Assembly (NCBI RefSeq): GCF_947494555.1
Contig: NZ_CANLVF010000004.1
Location: 1 to 64,000 of the forward strand
DNA length: 64,000 nucleotides
Reading direction: 5' to 3'
Source: an uncultured Roseibium sp.
GTDB taxonomy: Bacteria > Pseudomonadota > Alphaproteobacteria > Rhizobiales > Stappiaceae
Position numbers and translations under genes: made by a program. Numbering within the stretch: position 1 is the stretch's first letter; each line of letters begins with the position of its first letter. The notes under the pieces are model-generated. The model searched no databases. It was not told the origin of the DNA and was given only the letters and a program-made list of their open reading frames with translations. Shown here in pieces: positions 25,220 to 34,154 of the stretch.

Positions 25220-27019
25220 ATGAGCGAGACAAACAAGCCGAAGCTGCGATCCGCGGCCTGGTTCGACAATCCGGACAATCCCGGCATGACGGCGCTTTAC
25301 ATCGAGCGCTACCTGAATTTCGGGATCACGCGCGAGGAACTTCAATCCGGTAAACCGATTATCGGCATTGCCCAGACCGGTTCGGATCTTTCCCCCTGCA
25401 ATCGCCATCATCTTGAGCTTGCAAAGAGGGTTCGCGAGGGAATCCGGGATGCCGGCGGCATTGCCTTCGAGTTTCCGGTCCACCCGATCCAGGAAACCGG
25501 CAAACGCCCGACAGCGTCGCTCGACAGAAACCTTGCCTATCTCGGCCTGGTGGAACTCCTTTACGGATATCCGATCGACGGTGTCGTGCTGACAATCGGT
25601 TGCGACAAGACCACTCCAGCCTGTCTGATGGCGGCCGCGACCGTGAACATTCCGGCAATCGCCCTGTCCGTTGGTCCGATGCTGAATGGCTGGCACAAGG
25701 GTGAGCGCACCGGTTCGGGCACGATTGTCTGGAAAGCGCGCCAGATGCTGGCGGCCGGTGAAATCGACTACCCAGGCTTTATGGATCTGGTCGCCTCCGC
25801 GGCACCTTCTGTTGGCTACTGCAATACCATGGGTACGGCAACGACCATGAACTCCCTTGCGGAGGCTCTCGGCATGCAGCTTCCGGGCGCGGCCGCCATT
25901 CCTGCGCCTTACCGTGAGCGCGGCGCTATCTCCTTCGAGACCGGCAAGCGCATTGTCGAGATGGTGCACGAAGACCAGAAACCCTCCGATATCATGACCC
26001 GTGAAGCGTTCGAGAACGCCATTGTCATAAACTCGGCAATCGGCGGATCAACCAATGCCCCGATCCATTTGAACGGGGTGGCGCGTCACGTCGGTGTCGA
26101 ACTCGATAATGATGACTGGCAGGCGTTTGGTCACGATGTGCCACTGCTGGTCAACCTCCAACCCGCCGGCGAATATCTCGGAGAAGACTATTTTCATGCG
26201 GGCGGCGTTCCTGCCGTGGTTGCCGAACTGTTGCGGAACGGAAAACTCCCACATCCGGATGCGGTCACCGCAAACGGCAAAACGATTGCCGAAAACTGCG
26301 AGGGCATCGTCACCGACCTGCCCGACGTCATCAAATCGTTCGACGCACCGATGATGGAGCGGGCCGGTTTCATCAACCTCAAAGGCAACCTCTTCGACAG
26401 CGCGATCATGAAAACAAGCGTGATCTCGGACGAGTTCCGTAACCGCTACCTTTCCAACCCCGACGATCCGGACGCGTTCGAGGGACGGGCTATCGTGTTC
26501 GAAGGCCCGGAAGACTATCACCACAGGCTGGACGATCCGGAGCTCAACATCGACGAACACTGCATGTTGTTCATTCGCGGAACCGGGCCGATCGGCTATC
26601 CCGGCGGTGCGGAAGTCGTCAACATGCAGCCTCCCGCCGCGCTCATCAAACGCGGCGTCACAGCGCTCCCGTGCATTGGTGACGGCCGTCAATCCGGCAC
26701 CTCCGGATCCCCGTCCATCCTCAACGCTTCCCCGGAGGCTGCCGCCATGGGCGGACTGGCCCTCCTGAAGACCGATGACCGCGTCCGGATCGACCTGAAA
26801 AAAGGCACAGCAAACATCCTGATATCGGACGAGGAACTGGCGCAACGCCGCAAGGATCTCGAAGCGGAAGGCGGTTTCAAGATCGCAGAGAGCCAGACGC
26901 CATGGCAGGAGATTCAGCGTGGCATGGTCGGTCAGTTCGACAAGGGCATGGTGCTGGAACCGGCGGTGAAATATCAGGATGTCGCACACAAAAGGGGAAT
27001 GCCGCGCGACAATCACTAG
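25220..27019 (+). CDS. IlvD/Edd family dehydratase, probably sugar-acid (arabonate/xylonate type)
   Basis: A 599-residue 2Fe-2S dehydratase. The three likely cluster cysteines occur in [19 protein letters not shown] and GYCNTMGTA, at positions matching the Rhizobium arabonate dehydratase family, and the [17 protein letters not shown] segment carries the conserved active-site serine. Its sequence pattern is closer to L-arabonate/D-xylonate dehydratases than to IlvD, which acts in branched-chain amino-acid synthesis. There are no sugar catabolic partners next to it, so the substrate is inferred. A hairpin follows the stop codon. Confidence 0.85.
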   Translation: MSETNKPKLRSAAWFDNPDNPGMTALYIERYLNFGITREELQSGKPIIGIAQTGSDLSPCNRHHLELAKRVREGIRDAGGIAFEFPVHPIQETGKRPTASLDRNLAYLGLVELLYGYPIDGVVLTIGCDKTTPACLMAAATVNIPAIALSVGPMLNGWHKGERTGSGTIVWKARQMLAAGEIDYPGFMDLVASAAPSVGYCNTMGTATTMNSLAEALGMQLPGAAAIPAPYRERGAISFETGKRIVEMVHEDQKPSDIMTREAFENAIVINSAIGGSTNAPIHLNGVARHVGVELDNDDWQAFGHDVPLLVNLQPAGEYLGEDYFHAGGVPAVVAELLRNGKLPHPDAVTANGKTIAENCEGIVTDLPDVIKSFDAPMMERAGFINLKGNLFDSAIMKTSVISDEFRNRYLSNPDDPDAFEGRAIVFEGPEDYHHRLDDPELNIDEHCMLFIRGTGPIGYPGGAEVVNMQPPAALIKRGVTALPCIGDGRQSGTSGSPSILNASPEAAAMGGLALLKTDDRVRIDLKKGTANILISDEELAQRRKDLEAEGGFKIAESQTPWQEIQRGMVGQFDKGMVLEPAVKYQDVAHKRGMPRDNH

Positions 27020-27060
27020 GACGGCCATCTTCTGCGATACACGGGGGATCCGGGAAGCCA

Positions 27061-27081
27061 CAGGCTTAAACCACAAGCCTG
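27061..27081 (+). terminator. Hairpin after the dehydratase gene
   Basis: CAGGCTT (27061-27067) and AAGCCTG (27075-27081) form a 7-bp stem 41 bases after the dehydratase stop codon. A T-run is absent, so termination is only probable. Confidence 0.45.
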
Positions 27082-27265
27082 AGGGTCTTAAGGAATACGG
27101 GGTTCCGGCCCGCGCTGCGCCTGGAAGGTATGACACTTTACGTATTTGCGATACTTCGAGGCGCATTGCTCAAACTGGCGAACATTGCCTCTTGACGATT
27201 ACGTAAAGGTCATGCTTCAAGAAGATAACGCGTGGCAAAAGCCAAAATCAGATGGGAGACAATTC

Positions 27266-27547
27266 ATGTCCTTGGAAACACTCACGGAAGGTGTTCGTGG
27301 TAAAGTCGCTGGCGGCGGCATCGAGGAAAGCGTCAAGTTCGATCTTGGCGGTGACGGCGTGATTTTTCTGCAAGGTTCCGACGTCAGCAACGATGACGCC
27401 GAAGCCGACTGCACGATCAAGATTTCCGCGGACGACCTTGCCGACCTTCTGTCCGGTGAATTGAATCCGACCAGCGCCTTCATGGGCGGCAAGATGCAGG
27501 TCGAAGGCGACATGAGCGTTGCCATGAAACTCGGCAGCATCGTTTAA
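27266..27547 (+). CDS. SCP2 sterol-carrier-like lipid-binding protein
   Basis: A 93-residue small protein of the SCP2 family, with the typical core around FLQGSDVSNDDAEADCTI and DLLSGELNPTSAFMGGKMQ followed by GDMSVAMKL. SCP2 domains bind lipids or acyl-CoA in a hydrophobic tunnel. The ATG at 27266 follows a GGGAGA ribosome binding site. A strong intrinsic terminator follows. Confidence 0.9.
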   Translation: MSLETLTEGVRGKVAGGGIEESVKFDLGGDGVIFLQGSDVSNDDAEADCTIKISADDLADLLSGELNPTSAFMGGKMQVEGDMSVAMKLGSIV

Positions 27548-27570
27548 TTTCTGCCAACAAGCCGAATTTA

Positions 27571-27599
27571 AAAGCCGGTCCGGTCGGGCCGGCTTTTTT
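27571..27599 (+). terminator. Intrinsic terminator after the SCP2 gene
   Basis: AAAGCCGG (27571-27578) and CCGGCTTT (27589-27596) form a stem around a 10-base loop, ending in a six-base T-run. Confidence 0.85.
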
Positions 27600-27615
27600 G
27601 TTTCTCCAGAAAGAA

Positions 27616-27637
27616 ACGGCGGCCCAGAGGCCGCCGT
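27616..27637 (-). terminator. Hairpin ending the TRAP operon
   Basis: ACGGCGGCC (27616-27624) and GGCCGCCGT (27629-27637) form a perfect 9-bp stem. On the minus strand it follows dctM by 23 bases and is followed by a T-rich stretch (TTTCTTTCT). Confidence 0.7.
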
Positions 27638-27660
27638 CAGGATCGTCAAGAACGTCTTTC

Positions 27661-29262
27661 TTATTGGATGATGATCTCCGGGCCCATGAGCATGTAGGGC
27701 AGGAACGTGGAAATCGCCGGCACATATGTCACCAGGACTAGGAACAACAGCAGCACCAGGACGAATGGCGCAGCAGCTTTCACCACCTGAACCAGACTCA
27801 TGCCGGTGATACCGGATGTGACGAAGAGGTTCAGCCCGATCGGCGGCGTGATCATGCCGATTTCCATGTTCACGACCATCAGGATGCCGAGATGAATCGG
27901 ATCGACGCCCAGTTCCAGCCCGATCGGAAAGACGACGGGTGCAACAATCAGGAGCAGGCCTGACGGCTCCATGAACTGACCGCCGATCAGGAGCAGGATG
28001 TTGACCGCGATCAGGAAGGTGAACCAGTTGAAACCAGCTTCAACCATCCAGTCAGTGATCACCTGAGGAATCTGCTCCGCCGTCAGCGTATGCGCAAAGA
28101 GCAACGCATTGACGATGATGAACATCAGCATGATGGTTGTCTTCGAGGAATCCGTCAGAACCTTCTTGGTGTCCTTATGGAAGAGGGCGGGGAAGAATTT
28201 CCAACCCATAATTCCGAGGTTCCGGCCCCACACTTTGCCGCCCACCGCATAGGCTGCCGGCAATTCCGCCGGGCCCAGACCGTGGCGCAGGATTGGATAG
28301 CCAATCAGAGCAGCGACGAGCACGATGGCGCTGTCAAAAGCGAACAGTCCTGCCCGTTCTGTGAAGGCGAAGGCCAATCCGGACCAGACAAACATTGCGA
28401 CAAGCGCATAGGTGATCGTCTTGAAGCCCGTGAGCCCGAGGGGCCCGTCTTGATCTTCCACCCAACCGACGCCCGCCAGAGGGCCCATGTCACGATAAAC
28501 GAACAGGGCGATCAGGCAGGCGTATACGGCGGCAACGGCAGCGGCTTCAGTCGGCGTGAAGATACCGCCATAGATCCCCCCGAGAATGATCACCATCAGG
28601 AAAAGTCCAACCGCCGCTTCGGAAAGCGCATGCCAGATTTCCTTGAAACCGGGCCAGGGCTGGGCCGGCAGGTTCTTGATCCGGGCCATCACATAGATGG
28701 CCGTCATCAGCATAAGACCGGCAATGATGCCCGGGATGACACCGGCAAGGAACATGCGTCCGACGGACACGTTTGTTGCAGCGGCATATACCACCATCAC
28801 GATGGAAGGCGGGATCAGGATACCGAGCGTGCCTGCGTTGGCGATGACACCGGCGGCGAATTCCTTGGTGTAACCCGCCTGACGCATGCCCGCGATCGCG
28901 ATCGTACCAATGGCTACCACGGTGGCCGGCGACGACCCGGAGAGCGCAGCAAACAGCATGCAGGCGAAAACGCCCGCAATGGCCAGTCCACCCCGGATAG
29001 AGCCGACAGACGCGATCGAAAAGCGGATGATGCGCCGGGCGACACCACCGGTCGACATGAAGCTGGAGGCCAGAATGAAGAACGGGATCGCCAGAAGCGT
29101 GAAATTCTGAGATGCGTTGAATAACTGCACCGCTACCGAGCTCATGGAGTCGTGGCTGAACAGCGCGATGTAGAGAACGGCGGAAAGGCCGAGCGATACG
29201 GCAATCGGAACCCCGAGGAACAGAAAGCCGAAAACGAAGATAAACAGAAATGCGGTTTCCAT
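27661..29262 (-). CDS. dctM: TRAP transporter large permease subunit DctM
   Basis: A 533-residue membrane protein of the TRAP DctM family. Typical motifs include IPFFILASSFMSTGG, ALSGSSPATVVAIG and IPPSIVMVVYA. It is longer than the usual 425-430 residues because of an insertion of about 100 residues around positions 265-370, containing two extra hydrophobic segments. It is the last gene of the dctP-dctQ-dctM operon and starts 4 bases after dctQ. With DctPQ it would import a C4-dicarboxylate or another organic acid using a sodium gradient. Confidence 0.9.
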   Translation of the reverse strand: METAFLFIFVFGFLFLGVPIAVSLGLSAVLYIALFSHDSMSSVAVQLFNASQNFTLLAIPFFILASSFMSTGGVARRIIRFSIASVGSIRGGLAIAGVFACMLFAALSGSSPATVVAIGTIAIAGMRQAGYTKEFAAGVIANAGTLGILIPPSIVMVVYAAATNVSVGRMFLAGVIPGIIAGLMLMTAIYVMARIKNLPAQPWPGFKEIWHALSEAAVGLFLMVIILGGIYGGIFTPTEAAAVAAVYACLIALFVYRDMGPLAGVGWVEDQDGPLGLTGFKTITYALVAMFVWSGLAFAFTERAGLFAFDSAIVLVAALIGYPILRHGLGPAELPAAYAVGGKVWGRNLGIMGWKFFPALFHKDTKKVLTDSSKTTIMLMFIIVNALLFAHTLTAEQIPQVITDWMVEAGFNWFTFLIAVNILLLIGGQFMEPSGLLLIVAPVVFPIGLELGVDPIHLGILMVVNMEIGMITPPIGLNLFVTSGITGMSLVQVVKAAAPFVLVLLLFLVLVTYVPAISTFLPYMLMGPEIIIQ

Positions 29263-29266
29263 CGGC

Positions 29267-29971
29267 CTAGTCCTTCAAAACGTCTTTGTTTTCGGCCACC
29301 AGTTCTTCCGCTTCATGCGCGGCAATGATGGCTTCCTTTTTTCCAAGAAGGATCAGGACAAAGGCTTGGGCCGCCCGATAGGCGAGCAGGGCCAGACCGA
29401 TCGGCAGGATGATGTAAGGCATCCAACGGGGGACACGTTCCTTGACCTCAAACCATTCGATGATGAAGACCGGCCACTTCAGATCTTCCATGCCGATGGG
29501 AAGCTTGTAGAACCTTGCGACATACGCGTAAGCGCCGCCACTCGAACCCTTGTTTTCCAGCGCAAGCAAACCACCAAACCAGGCCGCCTCGAACAGAAGC
29601 GCTGCATAAAGGATTGTGAGCGCGGCTCCCAGGAGGGCTGCAACGCGAAAGAGGCGCTGGGGCAGAAGATTGATCACGGCATCGACGCCAAGATGGGCAC
29701 CGATCTTGATGCCGTAGCTCATGCCGAACAAAATCAGCCAGGCAAACAGGACGCGTGTGAATTCGAGCGCGCCGCCCCAGCCGGAGTTGAACCCGTAGCG
29801 GGCGACGACCTGGGAGAAAGTCACCAGGGTCATCAGTGCCAGAATGACGGCAATGAATGTCTCATCCAATGATTCGATGAATTTCGGCCACACAATGTCC
29901 AGAACGACATAAAGGCAGAAAAACACGACGATAAGCACGACCGGCCAGTATGTGGCCAACCAAGAGCCCAT
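29267..29971 (-). CDS. dctQ: TRAP transporter small permease subunit DctQ
   Basis: A 234-residue small TRAP subunit with four predicted membrane segments; the segment containing VVARYGFNSGWGGALEFTRVLFAWLI matches the conserved DctQ pattern. It is longer than common family members (about 170-190 residues) because of an extended N-terminus and a central loop. It lies between dctP and dctM, 4 bases before the latter. Confidence 0.88.
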   Translation of the reverse strand: MGSWLATYWPVVLIVVFFCLYVVLDIVWPKFIESLDETFIAVILALMTLVTFSQVVARYGFNSGWGGALEFTRVLFAWLILFGMSYGIKIGAHLGVDAVINLLPQRLFRVAALLGAALTILYAALLFEAAWFGGLLALENKGSSGGAYAYVARFYKLPIGMEDLKWPVFIIEWFEVKERVPRWMPYIILPIGLALLAYRAAQAFVLILLGKKEAIIAAHEAEELVAENKDVLKD

Positions 29972-30024
29972 ATCACCCTCCCCCGTTGAGAGTATTCGAA
30001 TTTTTGTAGAAGTCTGGCGATGAA

Positions 30025-30050
30025 CGAAGAAGGCCGATCGGCCTCCTTCG
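30025..30050 (-). terminator. Attenuator stem-loop between dctP and dctQ
   Basis: CGAAGAAGGCCG (30025-30036) and CGGCCTCCTTCG (30039-30050) pair with one mismatch across a two-base centre. It lies 23 bases after the dctP stop and probably lets the binding protein be made in excess over the permeases. Confidence 0.7.
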
Positions 30051-30073
30051 AACTATCGCTTGGTCACGGCAGC

Positions 30074-31081
30074 TTAGCTGGCCTGGTTGGACGCAACGGC
30101 GGCGTCGATCACATCCTGGCCGATATCGTCACGGAACTTGTCCCAGACAGGCTTCATGATCTCGACCCACTGGTCACGCTCTTCCGGGGTCAGCTGGCGC
30201 ACAACACCCTTGTTTTCCATGATCTTCTGCTTGTTCTCTTCGTTAATCTGCGCGGCACGCGCATTGTACTCGTCAGAGACTTCGTTGAAGATCGTCAGGA
30301 ACTGGTCCTTGACGTCCGCATCCAGGCTATCCAGCCATTCCTGGGAGGTCACGGCCAGATAGGTCAACAGCTGGTGGTTGGTTTCGGTGGTGCCGTCCTG
30401 AACTTCGAAGAACTTCTGGGTGTAGATGTTGGACCAGGTGTTTTCCTGGCCGTCCACGACACCTGTCTGCAGCGCGCCGTAGACTTCCTTGAAAGCCAGT
30501 TTCTGCGCATTCGCACCAAGTGCTTCGATCATGGCAACGGCAACGTCAGATGTCTGCACGCGGAACTTGAGGCCCTTGGCATCGGTCGGCTGTACAAGAG
30601 GCTTGTCAGCGGAAAACTGCTTCAGGCCATTAAATACGTAGCCAAGACCCACGAAACCGTAGTCGGACATGGCGCCGAGAAGTTCCTGACCTTTGTCACC
30701 CTTGGTAAAGGTGGTCACGGCATCCATGTTGGAGAACAGGAACGGCAGATCGAAGACACGGTATTTCAGCGTGTAGGATTCGAACTTGGACAGGGACGGT
30801 GCCGCAAGCTGGACGTCGCCAAGCAGCAGCGCTTCCATCACCTTGTTGTCGTCAAAAAGCTGCGAAGACGGGAACACCTGCATGCAGGCCTTGCCGTCCA
30901 TCTCGGTGTTGATACGGTCGGCGAGCGCAGCTGCCATTTCGCCTTTCGGGTGGCCTTGGGCCGCTACCACGTGGCTGAACTTGATGACGACTTCTCCGTC
31001 GCCGCACTCATCGGCCGCGTAGGCGGATGAAGTCATGGCAAAGGAAGCTGCTGCCGCAGCGGCGATTACAAACTTTTTCAT
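30074..31081 (-). CDS. dctP: TRAP transporter periplasmic binding protein DctP
   Basis: A 335-residue solute-binding protein with a signal peptide ending AYA-AD (about residue 22). The conserved arginine used to bind carboxylates lies in GLKFRVQTSDV, and ENTWSNIYTQKFFEVQ is typical of DctP. The ATG has a GGAGGA ribosome binding site. A sigma-54 promoter 75 bases upstream and dctBD about 1.7 kb away point to regulation by DctBD in response to C4-dicarboxylates. Confidence 0.92.
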   Translation of the reverse strand: MKKFVIAAAAAASFAMTSSAYAADECGDGEVVIKFSHVVAAQGHPKGEMAAALADRINTEMDGKACMQVFPSSQLFDDNKVMEALLLGDVQLAAPSLSKFESYTLKYRVFDLPFLFSNMDAVTTFTKGDKGQELLGAMSDYGFVGLGYVFNGLKQFSADKPLVQPTDAKGLKFRVQTSDVAVAMIEALGANAQKLAFKEVYGALQTGVVDGQENTWSNIYTQKFFEVQDGTTETNHQLLTYLAVTSQEWLDSLDADVKDQFLTIFNEVSDEYNARAAQINEENKQKIMENKGVVRQLTPEERDQWVEIMKPVWDKFRDDIGQDVIDAAVASNQAS

Positions 31082-31155
31082 TGGATGTCCTCCCAGACAT
31101 TTCAGTATGACGGCCGTTCAGGCCGGACAGCGCAGCGGCTGGTCGCGTAGTATTT

Positions 31156-31171
31156 GGCAAAACATGTGCCA
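31156..31171 (-). promoter_or_regulatory. Sigma-54 promoter of the dctPQM operon
   Basis: The minus strand reads TGGCAC-ATGTT-TTGCC, matching the -24/-12 consensus (TGGCAC-N5-TTGC) with the invariant GG and GC spaced 10 bases apart. It lies 75 bases from the dctP ATG. Two copies of TTTTGGCG on the plus strand (31173-31180 and 31214-31221), 41 bases apart and upstream of the promoter, may be DctD binding sites. Confidence 0.75.
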
Positions 31172-31310
31172 GTTTTGGCGAACAGCTAAAAATGCAGGTT
31201 TTTCAAGCCGCCCTTTTGGCGCAATCCGGACCCGGGGGAGGAAGTCACCCAGAAAATGGGTATTCTTTGACACATCAAAATCGCGCGATGGGTCGAATTC
31301 GACACATCCA

Positions 31311-32216
31311 TCAGTGCCAAAGAGCTCCGCTTCTGGTGTCATGATGAATGAGCTTTTCAAGTTGGGCGAGCTTTTCCGGATTACGGATCATAAAAACCTG
31401 ATCGACCAATCCGGCGTCTGAAAAGCCCAGGGTCATTGCGGTGACAATCGTCGTGCCTTCATATTCAACGAGCCCCCGTTGACCGTTGATTTCAATTTCA
31501 AAGGTCTGGCTCTTGTCCCACAAACGCCCAAGGATTTTGGCAATGTACTTCGACACGGCCTCTGATCCTTGAAGTGTGCGGGTGATTGCGGTCGCCTTGC
31601 CACCGCCATCTGTGCGCAACTCAACGCTGTCCGCCAGGAGGCCGGCGAGCCGGTCCGTTGATCCGGTTGCGAGAGCGGACATGAATTCGTTGAGAAGGGC
31701 GCTTTGCTGTGCGGCGCTCGGAACCGATCTGGTGGCATTTGATCGCACAAACCGGGCTGCGCGCGATACAAGCTGACGGCAGCCGGCTTCGGTCAGTTGC
31801 AGCGTTTCGGCGACTTCCTCGTAGGGCTTGCCAAAGACTTCGCGTAGCAGGTAGGCCGCACGCTCCTTCGGAGTCAGCCTTTCGAGCAGCATGAGAAAAG
31901 CGGTCGTCAGCGACTGGGCACGCTCCAGATCGGTTTCAGGATCGGAGCCTGCGTCGGTCTGAAGCGGTTCAGGAATCCACGGGCCGACATAGTCGACCCG
32001 CTTTCTGTGTGCGGCCTTGAGATAGTCCAGGCAGCGGTTCGTGCAAATCGTGGTCAGTAGAGCGTCGGGATTTAGGACCTCATCCCCTTCCACGCTTTGC
32101 CATTTGACAAAAGTATCCTGAACCGCGTCTTCCGCGTCGGCCATCGATCCGAGCATACGATAGGCGAGGCCGAGCAGACGGGGTCTTGCCTTTTCAAAAC
32201 GGTCACTGCTGGACAT
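31311..32216 (-). CDS. ECF41-family RNA polymerase sigma factor
   Basis: About 301 residues. The N-terminal half holds sigma region 2 (LGLAYRMLGSMADAEDAVQD) and region 4 (LTPKERAAYLLREVFGKPYEEVA). The C-terminal half is a SnoaL/NTF2-like extension, the hallmark of the ECF41 (SigJ-like) group, in which the extension regulates activity in place of an anti-sigma factor. The gene begins just after a carboxymuconolactone decarboxylase gene, the usual ECF41 partner. The ATG at 32216 is chosen; a GTG at 32225 is possible. The target promoter upstream of the operon is visible (32700-32726). Confidence 0.87.
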   Translation of the reverse strand: MSSSDRFEKARPRLLGLAYRMLGSMADAEDAVQDTFVKWQSVEGDEVLNPDALLTTICTNRCLDYLKAAHRKRVDYVGPWIPEPLQTDAGSDPETDLERAQSLTTAFLMLLERLTPKERAAYLLREVFGKPYEEVAETLQLTEAGCRQLVSRAARFVRSNATRSVPSAAQQSALLNEFMSALATGSTDRLAGLLADSVELRTDGGGKATAITRTLQGSEAVSKYIAKILGRLWDKSQTFEIEINGQRGLVEYEGTTIVTAMTLGFSDAGLVDQVFMIRNPEKLAQLEKLIHHDTRSGALWH

Positions 32217-32226
32217 TATTGCCACA

Positions 32227-32658
32227 TCAATGGTTCGAGACCTGGATCCGGTTCCAGAGGTTGATCATCGCCACAGAAGACGTGATGGCGCTGATTTCAG
32301 CATCTGAAAAATGCGACCGAAGATCGGCCCGCAACGAAGAATAGTCAGTCTTCTGATCAAGCGAGGTCAAGGCTTCGGCCCAGGCCAGCGCGGCTTTTTC
32401 CGCTGGCGTAAAATCTCCGACATGCCGCCACACGGTAAGGCGCTGCAACCGCTCCTGACTCTCGCCGTCATCAAGCGCTTCCTTTGTGTGCATTTTCACA
32501 CAAAAGGCGCATTGGTTGATCTGCGATGCGCGCAGATCCAGAAGGTGATGCAGTTTCGGGTCAAGCTCGGTCTTGCTGATTTCGCCGTTGGCAGCCACGA
32601 ACTGCTGCAAAACCGAAGGGATGAAGTCCTGATAGTTGATTGCATTTGAAGTCGTCAT
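32227..32658 (-). CDS. Carboxymuconolactone decarboxylase/AhpD-like protein
   Basis: A 143-residue AhpD-like protein with the conserved thiol pair in CAFCVKMHTKEAL; this C-x-x-C plus histidine pattern supports a peroxidase-like or redox role rather than true ring cleavage. It is the usual ECF41 partner (COE family). The ATG at 32658 is chosen because the upstream in-frame codons have no conserved content. The sigma gene follows with almost no gap. Confidence 0.87.
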   Translation of the reverse strand: MTTSNAINYQDFIPSVLQQFVAANGEISKTELDPKLHHLLDLRASQINQCAFCVKMHTKEALDDGESQERLQRLTVWRHVGDFTPAEKAALAWAEALTSLDQKTDYSSLRADLRSHFSDAEISAITSSVAMINLWNRIQVSNH

Positions 32659-32699
32659 GAGTGTCTTCCGAATGAAGTTGGAGGGAGTGACACTCCTTT

Positions 32700-32726
32700 G
32701 ACGAACGAGCTCTTCAGTTTGTGACA
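32700..32726 (-). promoter_or_regulatory. ECF41-type promoter (autoregulated)
   Basis: The minus strand has TGTCACA (32720-32726), a 16-base spacer and CGTC (32700-32703), exactly the described ECF41 consensus TGTCACA-N16-CGTC. It sits 42 bases upstream of the decarboxylase gene, so the sigma factor probably drives its own operon. Confidence 0.8.
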
Positions 32727-32815
32727 ACCACACCTGAAATTTTTTGCCAGCGTTCGTTTCCCGGTGCACCCACCCTGATCTGTACCGGCTCCCGGCGGCA
32801 TTCGAAAAGACAGTT

Positions 32816-34150
32816 TCAGACCGGCTCAGCCTCATCCTTGCCCAGCCCGTATTTGCGCATCTTTTCATAAAGAGCCTTTCTGGAAAGGCCGAGGTTTTCG
32901 TAAGTCGGCTTGATCACGCCGTCATTGCGCTTGAGTTCAGCTGCGATAAGCGTGCGCTCGTATGAAGCAACCTGCTCGAAGAGGCTTGCGCCATTTGATG
33001 ATTGCGGCTCCGGTTGCTGTTCAAGCCCCAGAACGAACCGGTCGGCGACGTTTCTGAGTTCGCGCACATTTCCCGGCCAGTCCCGGGCCATGAGTTCGGC
33101 AAGATAGGCCTCGCCGATATCGGGAATTTCGCGCCTGTAGCGCGCTCGTGCCTCTACGGCCAGATGCTGAAACAGAAGCGGAATGTCTTCCAGACGGTCC
33201 CGCAACGGCGGTATGGCGACGTGAACAACATTCAGACGGTAGAAGAGGTCAAGACGAAAACGGCCGTCTTTGCCGGCGGCTTCGAGATCCTCCTTGGTCG
33301 CCGCGATGAAGCGGACATCCAGTTCAATCGGCTTGTTGGACCCGAGCCTTTCGATCGTCCGGGTCTCGATTACCCTGAGCAACTTGACCTGCAGTTCAAG
33401 CGGCATGGATTCGATTTCGTCGAGAAAGACTGTGCCGCCATGCGCATGTTCGAGTTTGCCGATCCGCTGTCCGCTTGCCCCCGTGAATGCACCCTTTTCG
33501 TGACCGAACAGTTCGGACTCGATAATCTCAGCGGGCAGCGCGCCGCAGTTGAGGGCGACGAAAGGCTTGGCCTTGCGCGGACCCTCATCGTGCAGCGCCC
33601 GTGCGACAACCTCCTTGCCTGACCCGGTTTCCCCCAGGATCAGAATATCGGCATCGGTTGCGGCGAGCGCTGTCACGTTTTTCCGCAGCAGATCCATGGC
33701 CGCAGTACGGCCGACCAGCCGGCTCTCCAGCCCTGTCCTGTCCGCCAGTTCCTCACGCAGTTTCCGGTTCTCCAGAACCAGCCTGCGCTTTTCGAGCGCA
33801 CGTTCGACAACCGACGCCAGGTAGGCCACAGAGAAGGGTTTTTCCAGAAAATCGTAGGCGCCGGCGCGCATGGCCTCGACTGCAAGCGGTACATCGCCAT
33901 GACCGGTAATCAGGACGACAGGTAGCGCCGGATCTATTTCGAAGGCGCTTTTCATCACCTGGAAGCCATCCGTCCCAGGCATGCGAATGTCAGTGACAAG
34001 GACACCGTAAAAGTCCCGCTTGATGCGTTCGAGAGCTTCCTCCGGTTTGCCGGTCGCAAAGACATCCTGGCCGGTCAGCTCGAGGCCCTGGCTCAACGAC
34101 CCGCGCAATGCCTCTTCATCATCAACCAACAGGACTGCCGCCTGATCCAT
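32816..34150 (-). CDS. dctD: C4-dicarboxylate response regulator DctD (sigma-54 activator)
   Basis: A 444-residue NtrC-type regulator. Residues 1-120 are a receiver domain with phospho-acceptor Asp in LVTDIRMPGTDG. Residues 140-380 are an AAA+ domain with GETGSGKE, the GAFTGA sigma-54 contact loop and Walker B-like GGTVFLDEIE. The C-terminus is a Fis-type helix-turn-helix (LSRKALYEKMRKYG). The ATG at 34150 is chosen because upstream residues are not conserved; it lies 4 bases from the end of dctB. It probably activates dctPQM through the sigma-54 promoter at 31156-31171. Confidence 0.92.
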   Translation of the reverse strand: MDQAAVLLVDDEEALRGSLSQGLELTGQDVFATGKPEEALERIKRDFYGVLVTDIRMPGTDGFQVMKSAFEIDPALPVVLITGHGDVPLAVEAMRAGAYDFLEKPFSVAYLASVVERALEKRRLVLENRKLREELADRTGLESRLVGRTAAMDLLRKNVTALAATDADILILGETGSGKEVVARALHDEGPRKAKPFVALNCGALPAEIIESELFGHEKGAFTGASGQRIGKLEHAHGGTVFLDEIESMPLELQVKLLRVIETRTIERLGSNKPIELDVRFIAATKEDLEAAGKDGRFRLDLFYRLNVVHVAIPPLRDRLEDIPLLFQHLAVEARARYRREIPDIGEAYLAELMARDWPGNVRELRNVADRFVLGLEQQPEPQSSNGASLFEQVASYERTLIAAELKRNDGVIKPTYENLGLSRKALYEKMRKYGLGKDEAEPV

Positions 34151-34154
34151 CTTT

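Noticed and set aside
26048..27166. Long open frame on the minus strand over the dehydratase
   Set aside because: Antisense to a well-conserved dehydratase with intact cysteine motifs; no protein features of its own.
28090..29124. Open frame of 344 codons on the plus strand
   Set aside because: Antisense to dctM; composition is low-complexity His/Asp/Arg, as expected for the reverse of a membrane protein gene.
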